Notes: generated by a model not told the origin, from the letters alone. 64,000 nucleotides of DNA from Sphingobacterium sp. BN32 (GCF_030503615.1 NZ_CP129963.1:4216001-4280000); one strand, 5' to 3'. Positions 17,220-29,192 are shown, numbered from the stretch's first letter. Program-made: numbers and translations.

Positions 17220-18419
17220 ATGTCCTTGCAAGGAAAACATATTGTAATTGGTGTAAGCGGCAGTATTGCCGCTTACAAGATTGCAACATTAGTTAGACTA
17301 CTGCGCAAGGAAAATGCTTCTGTACAGGTCATCATGACCGAAGAAGCGACCTCATTTATCACTCCGCTCACGCTTTCTACGTTATCCAATAACCCCGTTT
17401 TAGTCGACTATTACGACGAAAACAGCGGGGAATGGAATAATCATGTCCATATTGCCGAGTCGGCAGACCTTATCTTAATTGCTCCAGCTTCAGCGAATAC
17501 CTTATCCAAGTGTGCTCTAGGCCTGTGCGATAATATACTGCTTGCTACCTACTTGTCTGCAAAAGGTCCGGTTTATTTCGCTCCTGCTATGGATCTTGAT
17601 ATGTGGAAACATCCTGCTGTTCAACACAACATCTCGCTTTTGAAACAATATGGTCATCAGATCATTCCTCCGGGAAATGGGGAATTGGCTAGTGGTCTTA
17701 TTGGCGAAGGTCGTTTAGCTGAACCCGAAGACATCTTACTGTACATACAGCAACATCTGGGACAGCCTAAGCCGCTGTGCGGGAAGAAAGCCTTGGTTTC
17801 TGCAGGACCGACTTACGAAGCAATAGATCCCGTACGTTTTATCGGGAATCATTCAAGTGGTAAGATGGGCTATGCGATCGCTAAAAGATTACAAGAGCTT
17901 GGTGCTGAGGTTACCTTAGTAAGTGGCCCTACGGCCTTATCTACACCCCAGGGAGTGCAACGAGTGGATGTTACTTCCGCTAAACAGATGCTAGACGCTT
18001 GCGAGCTTTATTTTCCCACTGCAGATATAATAGTGATGAGTGCTGCTGTAGCTGACTACACGCCTGAGGAAGTCGCGACACAGAAGATCAAAAAGAAGGA
18101 GGAGCATTTCTCTATTCCATTGACGAAAACAACCGATATTCTCGCAACACTTGGACGCACGAAGAAAGACAATCAGTTATTGATCGGTTTTGCACTTGAA
18201 ACGAACAATGAAATCGAGCATGCGAAAGATAAGTTGCAGCGTAAGAATCTAGACTTTATTGTTTTGAATTCTATGCAAGACAAGGGCGCAGGATTTGCCT
18301 ACGACACCAATAAAGTGACGGTAATAAACCGTTCGGGCGACACAGAAAGCTTCGCACTGAAATCTAAAGATGAAGTTGCAGTTGATATCTGTAACCTGAT
18401 CATCCGGGAGCTCAAATAA
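17220..18419 (+). CDS. coaBC: Bifunctional PPC decarboxylase / phosphopantothenate-cysteine ligase
   Basis: Coenzyme A biosynthesis enzyme of 399 residues (Dfp). The N-terminal flavoprotein half (about 1-180) decarboxylates phosphopantothenoylcysteine: GVSGSIAAYK, H74-type catalytic His in NNHVHIAES, and APASANTLSK for FMN. The C-terminal half (from about 185) is the CTP-dependent ligase: VSAGPTYEAIDPVRFIGNHSSGKMG, and the IGFALETN and KKLDFIVLN-like segments. The substrate-recognition motif usually written PxMNxxMW reads PAMDLDMW, with Asp for Asn; I recall this variant from other Bacteroidota, so I do not read it as loss of activity. Confidence 0.96.
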   Translation: MSLQGKHIVIGVSGSIAAYKIATLVRLLRKENASVQVIMTEEATSFITPLTLSTLSNNPVLVDYYDENSGEWNNHVHIAESADLILIAPASANTLSKCALGLCDNILLATYLSAKGPVYFAPAMDLDMWKHPAVQHNISLLKQYGHQIIPPGNGELASGLIGEGRLAEPEDILLYIQQHLGQPKPLCGKKALVSAGPTYEAIDPVRFIGNHSSGKMGYAIAKRLQELGAEVTLVSGPTALSTPQGVQRVDVTSAKQMLDACELYFPTADIIVMSAAVADYTPEEVATQKIKKKEEHFSIPLTKTTDILATLGRTKKDNQLLIGFALETNNEIEHAKDKLQRKNLDFIVLNSMQDKGAGFAYDTNKVTVINRSGDTESFALKSKDEVAVDICNLIIRELK

Positions 18420-18429
18420 GCCCCTTCTA

Positions 18430-19797
18430 CTATAGATTGGCTATCCTGACTTCTCTTGGATAGTAATTATTCACCCTATTTCCTAAGACTTTAATCCATC
18501 CTATAGGCAGGTTCTTATACTTCACTATACACCAACCTTTCTTCACACCTTCAAAAAGCTCTTGAGGCATGGCTTCCTTCCTCAAATAATCCTGTGCTAA
18601 ATCTAAAGTGAGCTCTATAGCGTTTATCGAGCCGTCAAGATGGACACTGAGTGCTAAATCATGATTAGGCACCAATTCCTTCCCCAACCACTTTCCTACG
18701 GCTGTACCGGCATTCTTTAGATAAAGGACTTGTTGAAAAGCTTTTATCGCCAACTCATGCTCTTTAACGAAAATATGGATCGTATCATGATGAACAAGGG
18801 TTGCGAAGCGCGAATAATCTTCCACCCATCCCTTTAAAGCATCTTTTGGTATTGGTGATTTCTCCACTTTCAGTTTCTTTAGGGAAAATGATGGCTGAAC
18901 TTGTTTCATGCGTAATACAGCCACAAAAAAGCCTTCTCCTTTCACACGGTGCGGATAAAATCGAAAACCCGTTGCCGCATGTTTTGCCGAGCTGGACTTT
19001 ACAATTCCCCAATCCTCTTTCAAATCTACATCTACGGTCTGCATTTCAAACTCATCTATCAGCCAGTCGAGGATCGCTTCATTTTCTTCTTCCGAATAAG
19101 AACAAGTCGAATAAATGAGATATCCGTTTGTCTTAAGTGCAGGCAGGACTTCAGAGAGAATCCGCTGCTGACGCTCACTACATAATTTGACGTTTGCTTC
19201 AGACCATTCATCAATCGCATCTTCATCCTTTCTAAACATTCCAGAACCCGAACATGGTGCATCAACGAGGAGTAGATCAAAAAAACCAGGTAAGCGCCGG
19301 AACGCTGATGGATCATTATTGCTAACAACCACATTTGGAGCCCCCCAACGTGTTAAATTTTCTTGAAGTATAATAGAGCGGCTCTTAATGATTTCATTCG
19401 ATAGCAGCAAGCTATCGGGGTGCAAATAAGAATTGAGTAATGTTGACTTCCCTCCTGGCGCAGCACAAACATCAGCAGCAAACAAAGCTTCCTTATCGAG
19501 TCCTAAGGATTGAATAATATGTGCAATAAACATCGAAGATGCTTCCTGTACATAATATGCGCCGGCATGGAAGAGCGGATCCAAGGTAAACTGAGGTCTA
19601 TTCTCCAAATAATATCCGCTATCGCACCATTGCACCTGCTCAGAAAGATAAAAATCCAATTCAGTAGGTTTGAATGGATTTAATCGGATGGAAGTTATTT
19701 GGATTCCATCTTCGTGAGCAGCAATAAACGCATCTTTGTCGAAGGTCGGGTTGACGCCTAATCGTTGTAACAGTGAATTTGGGAGGAAATTACTCAT
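18430..19797 (-). CDS. rRNA cytosine-C5 methyltransferase, RsmF/NOP2 type
   Basis: SAM-dependent RNA m5C methyltransferase of 455 residues. An N-terminal RNA-binding region is followed by motif I (CAAPGGKST), motif IV with the first catalytic Cys (DAPCSGSGMFRKDEDAI) and motif VI with the second (YSTCSYSEEENEAI). FRFYPHRVKGEGFFVA follows. The C-terminal third looks like the PUA-like extension seen in RsmF (YebU). 16S rRNA is the probable substrate. It ends 10 nt from the convergent coaBC and is divergent from the START-like gene, with a 10-bp palindrome (GTAAATTTAC, 19817-19826) midway. Confidence 0.92.
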   Translation of the reverse strand: MSNFLPNSLLQRLGVNPTFDKDAFIAAHEDGIQITSIRLNPFKPTELDFYLSEQVQWCDSGYYLENRPQFTLDPLFHAGAYYVQEASSMFIAHIIQSLGLDKEALFAADVCAAPGGKSTLLNSYLHPDSLLLSNEIIKSRSIILQENLTRWGAPNVVVSNNDPSAFRRLPGFFDLLLVDAPCSGSGMFRKDEDAIDEWSEANVKLCSERQQRILSEVLPALKTNGYLIYSTCSYSEEENEAILDWLIDEFEMQTVDVDLKEDWGIVKSSSAKHAATGFRFYPHRVKGEGFFVAVLRMKQVQPSFSLKKLKVEKSPIPKDALKGWVEDYSRFATLVHHDTIHIFVKEHELAIKAFQQVLYLKNAGTAVGKWLGKELVPNHDLALSVHLDGSINAIELTLDLAQDYLRKEAMPQELFEGVKKGWCIVKYKNLPIGWIKVLGNRVNNYYPREVRIANL

Positions 19798-19852
19798 GCT
19801 TTGCTAATAAATCTGCGTAAATTTACGGAAATTGTCTTTTTTCAAAACAACA

Positions 19853-20260
19853 ATGAAAAATTTTAAGAAATATTATATTATCCCGGCTAGCCCAGAGGAG
19901 CTCTATCGTGCACTGACGACTGAAATTACTATACGTTTGTGGACAGGAGACCTTGTCACAATCGATCCAACAGTTGGTGGCGAGTTTTCACTTTGGGATG
20001 GCGCGATAGAAGGTAAGTTCATCGCCCTGGAACCATTTAGCAAGATTGTACAGCAATGGTATTTTGGAGAGCAAGAAGAACCATCCATAGTGACATTAAA
20101 ACTCCATGAACATAAAAAAGGAACTTCATTTGAAGTCAACCACGTAAATATCCCTGATGAAGCCTATGACGATATTGTAGCCGGATGGACAGAAACTTAT
20201 GTAGAATCGTTGTTGGAGTTCTATGAGGATGAGGATGAGGATACTTCTAGTAGACATTAG
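19853..20260 (+). CDS. START-like domain protein (AHSA1/SRPBCC)
   Basis: Cytoplasmic protein of 135 residues from the ATG at 19853 (MKNFKKYYIIPASPEELYRALT), with the helix-grip SRPBCC/AHSA1 pattern: TVGGEFSLWDGAIEGKFIALEPFSKIVQQWYFG and GWTETYVESLLEFYEDEDED. The ligand is unknown. The very acidic tail (EDEDEDTSSRH) and the stop codon lie where the terminal inverted repeat of the following repeat element begins, so the last few residues may derive from that element. Confidence 0.85.
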   Translation: MKNFKKYYIIPASPEELYRALTTEITIRLWTGDLVTIDPTVGGEFSLWDGAIEGKFIALEPFSKIVQQWYFGEQEEPSIVTLKLHEHKKGTSFEVNHVNIPDEAYDDIVAGWTETYVESLLEFYEDEDEDTSSRH

Positions 20261-20593
20261 ATATAAGACGTAAGACATTAGAGTATTGTCTGAACCAGGA
20301 AAGAAAGGATATAAAGATTGTCAGGATCTAGCTAATCTTGTCATCCTTCCTTTCCTGGTTCAGACAAACTTCTTAGAAAAACGGTAAGTGTGCTTGATCC
20401 TGCAAATCCTCAAATCCTTTCTTTCCTGGTTCAGACAAACTTTCCTTTCTTCCCCGCTGCAAGACAAACATCTAAAAATCAAATGATCATCTTTCCTTTC
20501 TAATCCTTCCCTTTCACGCAAAAACAACCCATTAAAAAAGGCGCCTAATACGCGCCCTACTCTAATGTCTCAAATCTTATGTCTAAAAGTCTA
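20251..20593. repeat. MITE-like element with terminal inverted repeats
   Basis: About 340 bp bounded by imperfect inverted repeats. The best-matching arms are 20259-20285 and 20558-20584 (23 of 27 positions complementary, including an unbroken 13-bp outer-inner block ending GACATTAGAGTA), and matching extends outward to TAGAC / GTCTA at 20251 and 20593. It contains no open frame of note and no transposase. Inside are three copies of a 23-bp motif (see next entry). It lies between the START-like gene, whose stop is inside the left arm, and the rrn terminator. I see no clear target duplication. Confidence 0.55.
20288..20440. repeat. Three copies of the 23-bp CTTTCCTGGTTCAGAC repeat
   Basis: The unit ATCCTTTCTTTCCTGGTTCA plus GAC occurs inverted at 20288-20310 and direct at 20343-20365 (one mismatch) and 20414-20436 (exact complement of the first). 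The first two form a 23-bp hairpin arm pair with a 32-nt loop. The same unit recurs in degenerate tandem form on the far side of the rrn operon at 26809-26975. Confidence 0.75.
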
Positions 20594-20597
20594 AATA

Positions 20598-20632
20598 CCA
20601 AAAAAGCCCGTCATCTTTCGATAACGAGCTTT
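20598..20632 (-). terminator. Rho-independent terminator of the rrn operon
   Basis: Read on the minus strand, AAAGCTCGTTATC pairs with GATGACGGGCTTT (13 bp, two G-U) around a GAAA tetraloop, followed by a run of T. It lies about 10 nt after the 5S gene. Confidence 0.9.
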
Positions 20633-20642
20633 TCGTATAAAA

Positions 20643-20752
<110 letters not shown>

Positions 20753-20796
20753 AATATCTTATTGTTGAATTACCTGCTCTTGCAAGTACCAACATT

Positions 20797-20818
20797 GACA
20801 TGTTATTGGAAGAAAAGA
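20797..20818 (-). other. 3' half of the pre-23S processing stem
   Basis: On the plus strand GACAT-GTT-ATTGGAAGAAAAGA; it is complementary to 23818-23836 (TCTTTTCTTCCAATATGTC) on the other side of 23S, with 19 pairs and a 3-nt bulge. This is the expected RNase III processing stalk enclosing 23S rRNA. Confidence 0.7.
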
Positions 20819-20853
20819 TTCAAAAAGAGAGAGGACAACAGACTATCTGCATT

Positions 20854-23732
<2,879 letters not shown>

Positions 23733-23817
23733 CACGCTATCACCCCTTTTGCTAAGTGATAGGTTGCTTTCGCTTATTCTACAAGTAGAAAAAGCTTCTG
23801 TTGTCTTCTCTTGTGTC

Positions 23818-23836
23818 TCTTTTCTTCCAATATGTC
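23818..23836 (-). other. 5' half of the pre-23S processing stem
   Basis: Complementary to 20797-20818; see that entry. It lies about 85 nt before the estimated mature 5' end. Confidence 0.7.
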
Positions 23837-23857
23837 AAAGAACTCTTTGTCTTCTTT

Positions 23858-23945
23858 AGATAATAGATGGTAGATATTAGATGGTAGACCCTAGTGCGCC
23901 ATATAGGCTCTAATGTCTGTTGTCTGATGTCTCACATCTGTCATC
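23858..23945. repeat. Short degenerate repeats in the tRNA-Ala/23S spacer
   Basis: Contains TAGATGGTAGATATTAGATGGTAGA (a near-perfect short tandem) and TCTAATGTCT followed by further TGTCT units. The decamer TCTAATGTCT is identical to part of the right terminal repeat of the element at 20251-20593, so repeat sequence related to that element seems to lie inside the transcribed spacer. Confidence 0.5.
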
Positions 23946-23957
23946 TTCGATGACTTG

Positions 23958-24031
23958 TGGAGAATAACGGATTCGAACCGTTGACCCCCTGCGTGCAAGG
24001 CAGGTGCTCTAGCCAGCTGAGCTAATTCCCC
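23958..24031 (-). tRNA. tRNA-Ala (TGC)
   Basis: 74 nt, cloverleaf GGGGAAT / ATTCTCC acceptor with the G3-U70 pair that marks alanine tRNAs, D arm AGCTCAGCTGGCTAGAGC, anticodon loop CTTGCAC (anticodon TGC), and T arm GGTTCGAATCC. The 3' CCA is not encoded (discriminator A is followed by CAAG). Confidence 0.97.
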
Positions 24032-24043
24032 ATCGTGTCATTA

Positions 24044-24120
24044 TGGTAGTCCCGAGCAGATTTGAACTGCTGACCCCTACATTATCAGTGTAGTGCTCTA
24101 ACCAACTGAGCTACGGGACT
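24044..24120 (-). tRNA. tRNA-Ile (GAT)
   Basis: AGTCCCG / CGGGACT acceptor, D arm AGCTCAGTTGGTTAGAGC, anticodon loop CTGATAA (anticodon GAT), T arm AGTTCAAATCT. The 3' CCA is encoded (24044-24046), unlike in the neighbouring tRNA-Ala. It is in the usual 16S-23S spacer position. Confidence 0.97.
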
Positions 24121-24240
24121 AGCTTAAATTCCTCATCTTCTCAAGATACCATGCCAACTTACGCTGGGCAGGTACTTTCTTCTAATGTGTTTCTTATCTT
24201 AACGATCAAATGTTGCGCAGACGAGCCGGAATCAGGCTCT

Positions 24241-25771
<1,531 letters not shown>

Positions 25772-26061
25772 AAAATGAAGTGTAAGATCAAGACTATTTA
25801 TAATAAATAGAATTGTCTTTATTTAAATATCTGTTTCCCTGGTTCCGATCTGGTTGAATTGATTTAAAAAATCTTCTTGTTCAACTTTCGACTTGCGTCT
25901 ACTCGCTGCGCTACATGATCATTATTTCTTAAAGAACTTTTCGCTTCCGCATCTCGCTTCCGCTTTTCTTATGTTGTGCGCCTTGTTTCCGTAGCGCTCA
26001 AGCTTTCAGTTTTTCAAGCTTCGAGCCTTGCGCTCTCAGCCGTTCCCCGTAGTTGGGACTG
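25772..26061 (-). other. rrn leader with boxA-like antiterminator
   Basis: Transcribed leader of about 290 nt between the proximal rrn promoter and 16S. On the minus strand it contains AGTTCTTTAAGAAATAA (plus positions 25926-25942), which resembles the boxA core TGCTCTTTAACA used for rrn antitermination. The rest is pyrimidine/purine-rich with no open frame; no further structure was recognised. Confidence 0.45.
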
Positions 26062-26091
26062 CAAAGGTAGAAGGTTTTTTTTAATCTCCAA
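26062..26091 (-). promoter_or_regulatory. rrn promoter, proximal
   Basis: On the minus strand TTG (26091-26089), 19 bp, then TACCTTTG (26069-26062). This is a full Bacteroidota consensus promoter with an A-rich spacer, directed into the 16S leader. Confidence 0.8.
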
Positions 26092-26186
26092 AATTTATTT
26101 TAAAATATTTTTTGAAGATGTTTTTTGAGGTCGAAATCTCTTGCTTATTAGCAGCGGATATCTTGCTCTTTCCTTCCCGATGTCAT

Positions 26187-26199
26187 GGCCGTTTCGGCC
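26187..26199. other. GGCC-GTTTC-GGCC palindrome between the rrn promoters
   Basis: Short G+C-rich hairpin (GGCCGTTTCGGCC) 12 bp downstream of the distal -7 box's expected transcript start region, in the stretch between the two promoters. Function unknown. Confidence 0.35.
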
Positions 26200-26221
26200 G
26201 TCCCTCCCTTGCGGAGTGGTG

Positions 26222-26253
26222 CAAAGATAGGGACAAATAACCCATACTTCCAA
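26222..26253 (-). promoter_or_regulatory. rrn promoter, distal
   Basis: On the minus strand TTG (26253-26251), 21 bp, then TATCTTTG (26229-26222). It is a second full consensus match 160 bp upstream of the first, giving the tandem arrangement typical of rrn operons. Confidence 0.7.
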
Positions 26254-26454
26254 GACCTGCAAACGAATATTTTTAGCAGGATAGCGTAACTCGCTAGCAA
26301 TGTGAACAATAATTTACCAGAGAAATGTTGGGATAGGCTTGTTTTGGGCTGATTTGGGGGCTGCAAGGGGAAAATGACGGGCTTAGGGCAGAAAGAAATG
26401 AGGCTTTCTTCGAGAGAAGACGGGGTACGCGTCAGGGAAAACCTAATGCAGACC

Positions 26455-26538
26455 TCATGCACTCCCCTTTCATAGCCCTCCCAAAGCGGGTTTGATTGGG
26501 GTCTGTATTGGGTTTGCATTGGGTTTGAAAGGGCTTTA
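26455..26538. repeat. Dispersed GCATTGGGTTTGAAAGGGC repeat, copy 1
   Basis: Contains CCCCTTTCATAGCCC and, at 26516-26534, a 19-mer (GCATTGGGTTTGAAAGGGC) that is identical to 47542-47560. It looks like a decayed version of the palindromic element at 47480-47570. Confidence 0.65.
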
Positions 26539-26540
26539 AG

Positions 26541-26808
26541 CTATCGAATAGTTGTTAGTATTTAGTAGTTAGTAGTTAGTATTAAGACCTATGGCGCTAG
26601 ATACTGCTCACACCTTAAATCCTTCCTTTCGTGTAGTAGTTAGTAATTAGTAGTTAGTATTAATACCTATGGCGTAATATCCGCTACAATATATGATCCT
26701 GTCAATCCTTTCATCCTTCCTTTCGTGTAGTAGTTAGTATTTAGTACTTAGTATTAAGACCTATGGCGTAATATCCGCGACAATACATGATCCTGCTCAT
26801 CTTTAAAT
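26541..26808. repeat. Degenerate ~90-bp tandem repeat upstream of rrn
   Basis: Three successive copies of a unit containing TAGTAGTTAGTA..TTAGTATTAAGACC, TATGGCGTAATATCCGC and ATCCTTCCTTTCGTG (TATGGCG at 26590, 26680 and 26763; CCTTCCTTTCGTG at 26621 and 26715). The unit ends with the same CCTTCCTTTC motif as the following array. No gene is seen here. Confidence 0.7.
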
Positions 26809-26978
26809 CCTTCCTTTCCTGGTTCAAAACAATAACATACTACCATCCTTTCATCTTTCCTTTCCTGGCTCAAGACAATAGCATACTACCCATCCTTTCA
26901 CCTTTCCTTTCCTGACTCAAGACAATAACATACGACCCATCCTTAAATCCTTCCTTTCTTGGTTCAAAACGATACCCA
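26809..26978. repeat. Four copies of a 46-47-bp tandem repeat
   Basis: Units start at 26809, 26855, 26902 and 26949 and read CCTTCCTTTCCTGGTTCAAA, ACAATAACATAC, TACCCATCCTTTCA with 70-90 percent identity. The core CTTTCCTGGTTCA is the same as in the repeats at 20288-20440, on the other side of the rrn operon. The whole unit repeats without unique spacers, so it is not a CRISPR. Confidence 0.75.
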
Positions 26979-27010
26979 CCAGCTATTTTCAAAAAAAATG
27001 TTAAAATATT

Positions 27011-27057
27011 TTGGATTTACGAAAACCTTCGTACATTTGATTACGAAATGATTCGTA
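27011..27057 (+). promoter_or_regulatory. blaI-blaR1 promoter with twin BlaI operators
   Basis: TTG (27011-27013), 18 bp, TACATTTG (27032-27039). Two perfect dyads TACGAA-N4-TTCGTA lie at 27018-27033 and 27042-27057, centres 24 bp apart. The first fills the spacer and touches the -7 box; the second covers the expected transcription start. This is the layout of an autorepressed BlaI/MecI-type operon. Confidence 0.82.
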
Positions 27058-27075
27058 GATGTAACCAAAAGAGAT

Positions 27076-27438
27076 ATGAAACCGACAGATAGCGAAATGG
27101 AAATCTTACAAGTGCTTTGGAAAAAGGGACAATCTAGTGTCCGCGAAGTATTTGAAAGCTTAGAGAAGAAAGATGTTGGCTATACGACCATCCTAAAATT
27201 AATGCAGATTATGCATGATAAAGGCATGGTGGATAGAGATACTTCATCCAAGACCCATTTATATGTTGCGAAGATCAATAAAGAAGATACGCAAAATCAA
27301 TTCTTAGATAAAATGATTGATACGGTATATAATGGTTCGACGGCGCGTTTAGTGATGCAGGCTTTGGGAAATGAGCGCACCAGCAAAAAGGAGATCGATG
27401 AGATAAAAGCATTTTTAAAGAACCTTGAAAATAATTAA
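27076..27438 (+). CDS. BlaI/MecI/CopY family transcriptional repressor
   Basis: Winged-helix repressor of 120 residues: LTDSEMEILQVLWKKG-like start (PTDSEMEILQVLWKKGQSSVREVFE), recognition helix region DVGYTTILKLMQIMHDKGMVDRD, and a C-terminal dimerisation helix bundle. It would bind the two TACGAA dyads upstream and be cleaved or released by the membrane metalloprotease encoded 2 nt downstream. Bacteroidota carry many such pairs that are not linked to beta-lactam resistance, and no beta-lactamase gene is nearby. Confidence 0.93.
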   Translation: MKPTDSEMEILQVLWKKGQSSVREVFESLEKKDVGYTTILKLMQIMHDKGMVDRDTSSKTHLYVAKINKEDTQNQFLDKMIDTVYNGSTARLVMQALGNERTSKKEIDEIKAFLKNLENN

Positions 27439-27440
27439 CC

Positions 27441-29192
27441 ATGGAAGCCTTAATCTATCAAATCACAACGGCGGTCGGTTGGAGCATGCTCCACTCGCTC
27501 TGGCAGGGAGCAGTACTTTATATATTGTTATGCCTGGCGATGATGGTCTTTCCAAAAATGCATGCCCGTGGAAAGCATAATCTAGCATTCCTTTTTCAAA
27601 TGGTATTGACAGCAGGTTTTGCTTGCAGCTTTATGTATTATTATCAGGTTCCGTTTGAGCAAACGGATAGCCTACCGATAAACGTAGAAAATATGGCGAA
27701 GCATATAGGCTATATCCCGGAGAATCATTTTCAATTGGAAAGCCTTTTCCCTTATCTGTTTACTATCTATAGTATCGGGATCCTATTGCAGACTGCTATC
27801 CTCTTTAATAGTTTTCTCAAATTGCGTCGCCTTAAATATAAGAGTCTGCACGGAAGCCCGTTGGAATGGCAGGCGAAATTTGAACATGCAAAAGCCATCT
27901 TAAATATTAAAGGCTATGTTCCATTATTCTTGTCGGAGCGTATATCCGTGCCTATCACCATAGGCTTCTTTAAGGCGGTCGTATTGTTCCCGTTCGCCTA
28001 TGCGAATATGATGGAGCTTGAGCAGGTCGAATCAATCCTATTACATGAGCTCGCACATATCAAGCGTAAGGATTACTTGTTGAATCTGATTAAGGTGACG
28101 ATCGAGACCATTCTCTTCTTTAATCCCTTTGTTTGGGCATTATCGAAAATTATGGAACGCGAACGCGAGCATGCCTGCGACGATATGGTACTTGAGCATG
28201 TGGAAAAGCCGATAACCTATGCACATGCTTTGGTCGAATTAGAAACCCTGCGCCAGGGGAATAGCCATCCATTGAGCATGGCGGCGACGGGAAGAAATAG
28301 TTTATTTAAACGAATTAAAAGAATCACCAAAATGGAAACAAATTACATCAGTGTAAAACAGCAGCTTATAGCGTTGTTAATCAGCTCTGTTGTGCTAGTC
28401 ACAGTCGCTTGGTTAGTTCCGAACAACGAAGCGAAAGCAGAAGAGTCCGAAAAAGTGCAATTGTTGGAAATTCCAAAAGCATTGGCCGCCCTACCTCCCC
28501 TTGCAGTACAGCAGGATACGACAAAGAAGAAAAAACACAGCCGTAGCGTTATCACATCGCTGTCTCAGCAAGATTCGACCAAACTACCTGCGGAGGTTCA
28601 GGCACATCTGGATGCATTGCATGCAGAATCGGCCAGCGTGAATGAGTATTTCAAATCGCCTGAATGGAAGCAACAAATGGAGTCCATACAATCGCAATCC
28701 AAGTCGATCAATGAATATTTCAATTCGCCGAAATGGAAGCAGAAGATTGAGGATTTAAATGCGAACGTTAAAAAACAATTCGATTCTCCGGAATGGAAAG
28801 CAAACGTGAAGAAGATGGCAGAATCGGGTGCCGATATGGCTAAATACTACGAGTCGAAGGAATGGAAAGATATGTTGAAGTCTATTGAAGCACAGAGCAA
28901 AGAAATTGAACAATATTTTGAGTCGCCGGAGTGGCACGAAAAGATTGCCAAATTAGAAAAGGATGCGTCTAAGGTGGATGAGTATTTCAACTCGCCGGCA
29001 TGGAAAGAGAAAATAAAAAAGATCGAAGACCACGGTAAAGAAATTGAGAAATATTTCGATTCTCCGGAGTGGAAAGCGAAAGTAAAGGTTGAGGAGGAAT
29101 TTCGCAGCAGTTCTGAATTCAAAGAAATTGACAGGAGATATAAGGAAGATCTGGATGCCTTGCGTAAGGAAAAAAATCCGGGAAAGAATTAG
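27441..29192 (+). CDS. M56 family (BlaR1-like) metalloprotease with SPEWK repeat domain
   Basis: Membrane protein of 583 residues. Four membrane segments (about 8-30, 38-58, 98-122 and 308-326) surround the cytoplasmic zinc protease domain: HELAH (202-206) and the downstream Glu in EREREHACDDMVLE. The usual C-terminal penicillin-binding sensor is absent. In its place residues 401-551 hold seven repeats of mostly 23 residues built on xYFxSPEWKxKIxxIExxxKxI, rich in Lys, Glu and Trp and predicted to be helical and outside the membrane. The repeats suggest a filamentous or peptide-binding sensor; the ligand is unknown. Confidence 0.88.
   Translation: MEALIYQITTAVGWSMLHSLWQGAVLYILLCLAMMVFPKMHARGKHNLAFLFQMVLTAGFACSFMYYYQVPFEQTDSLPINVENMAKHIGYIPENHFQLESLFPYLFTIYSIGILLQTAILFNSFLKLRRLKYKSLHGSPLEWQAKFEHAKAILNIKGYVPLFLSERISVPITIGFFKAVVLFPFAYANMMELEQVESILLHELAHIKRKDYLLNLIKVTIETILFFNPFVWALSKIMEREREHACDDMVLEHVEKPITYAHALVELETLRQGNSHPLSMAATGRNSLFKRIKRITKMETNYISVKQQLIALLISSVVLVTVAWLVPNNEAKAEESEKVQLLEIPKALAALPPLAVQQDTTKKKKHSRSVITSLSQQDSTKLPAEVQAHLDALHAESASVNEYFKSPEWKQQMESIQSQSKSINEYFNSPKWKQKIEDLNANVKKQFDSPEWKANVKKMAESGADMAKYYESKEWKDMLKSIEAQSKEIEQYFESPEWHEKIAKLEKDASKVDEYFNSPAWKEKIKKIEDHGKEIEKYFDSPEWKAKVKVEEEFRSSSEFKEIDRRYKEDLDALRKEKNPGKN

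Noticed and set aside
26148-26519. Open frame of 123 codons on the minus strand
   Set aside because: It covers the distal rrn promoter, has no protein-like pattern, and its 5' end is in the dispersed repeat.
26809-26978. Regularly spaced repeats resembling a CRISPR array
   Set aside because: The whole 46-47-bp unit repeats, there are no unique spacers, and there are no cas genes.
27076-29192. Beta-lactam resistance locus
   Set aside because: No beta-lactamase or penicillin-binding protein gene nearby, and the BlaR1-like protein lacks a penicillin sensor.
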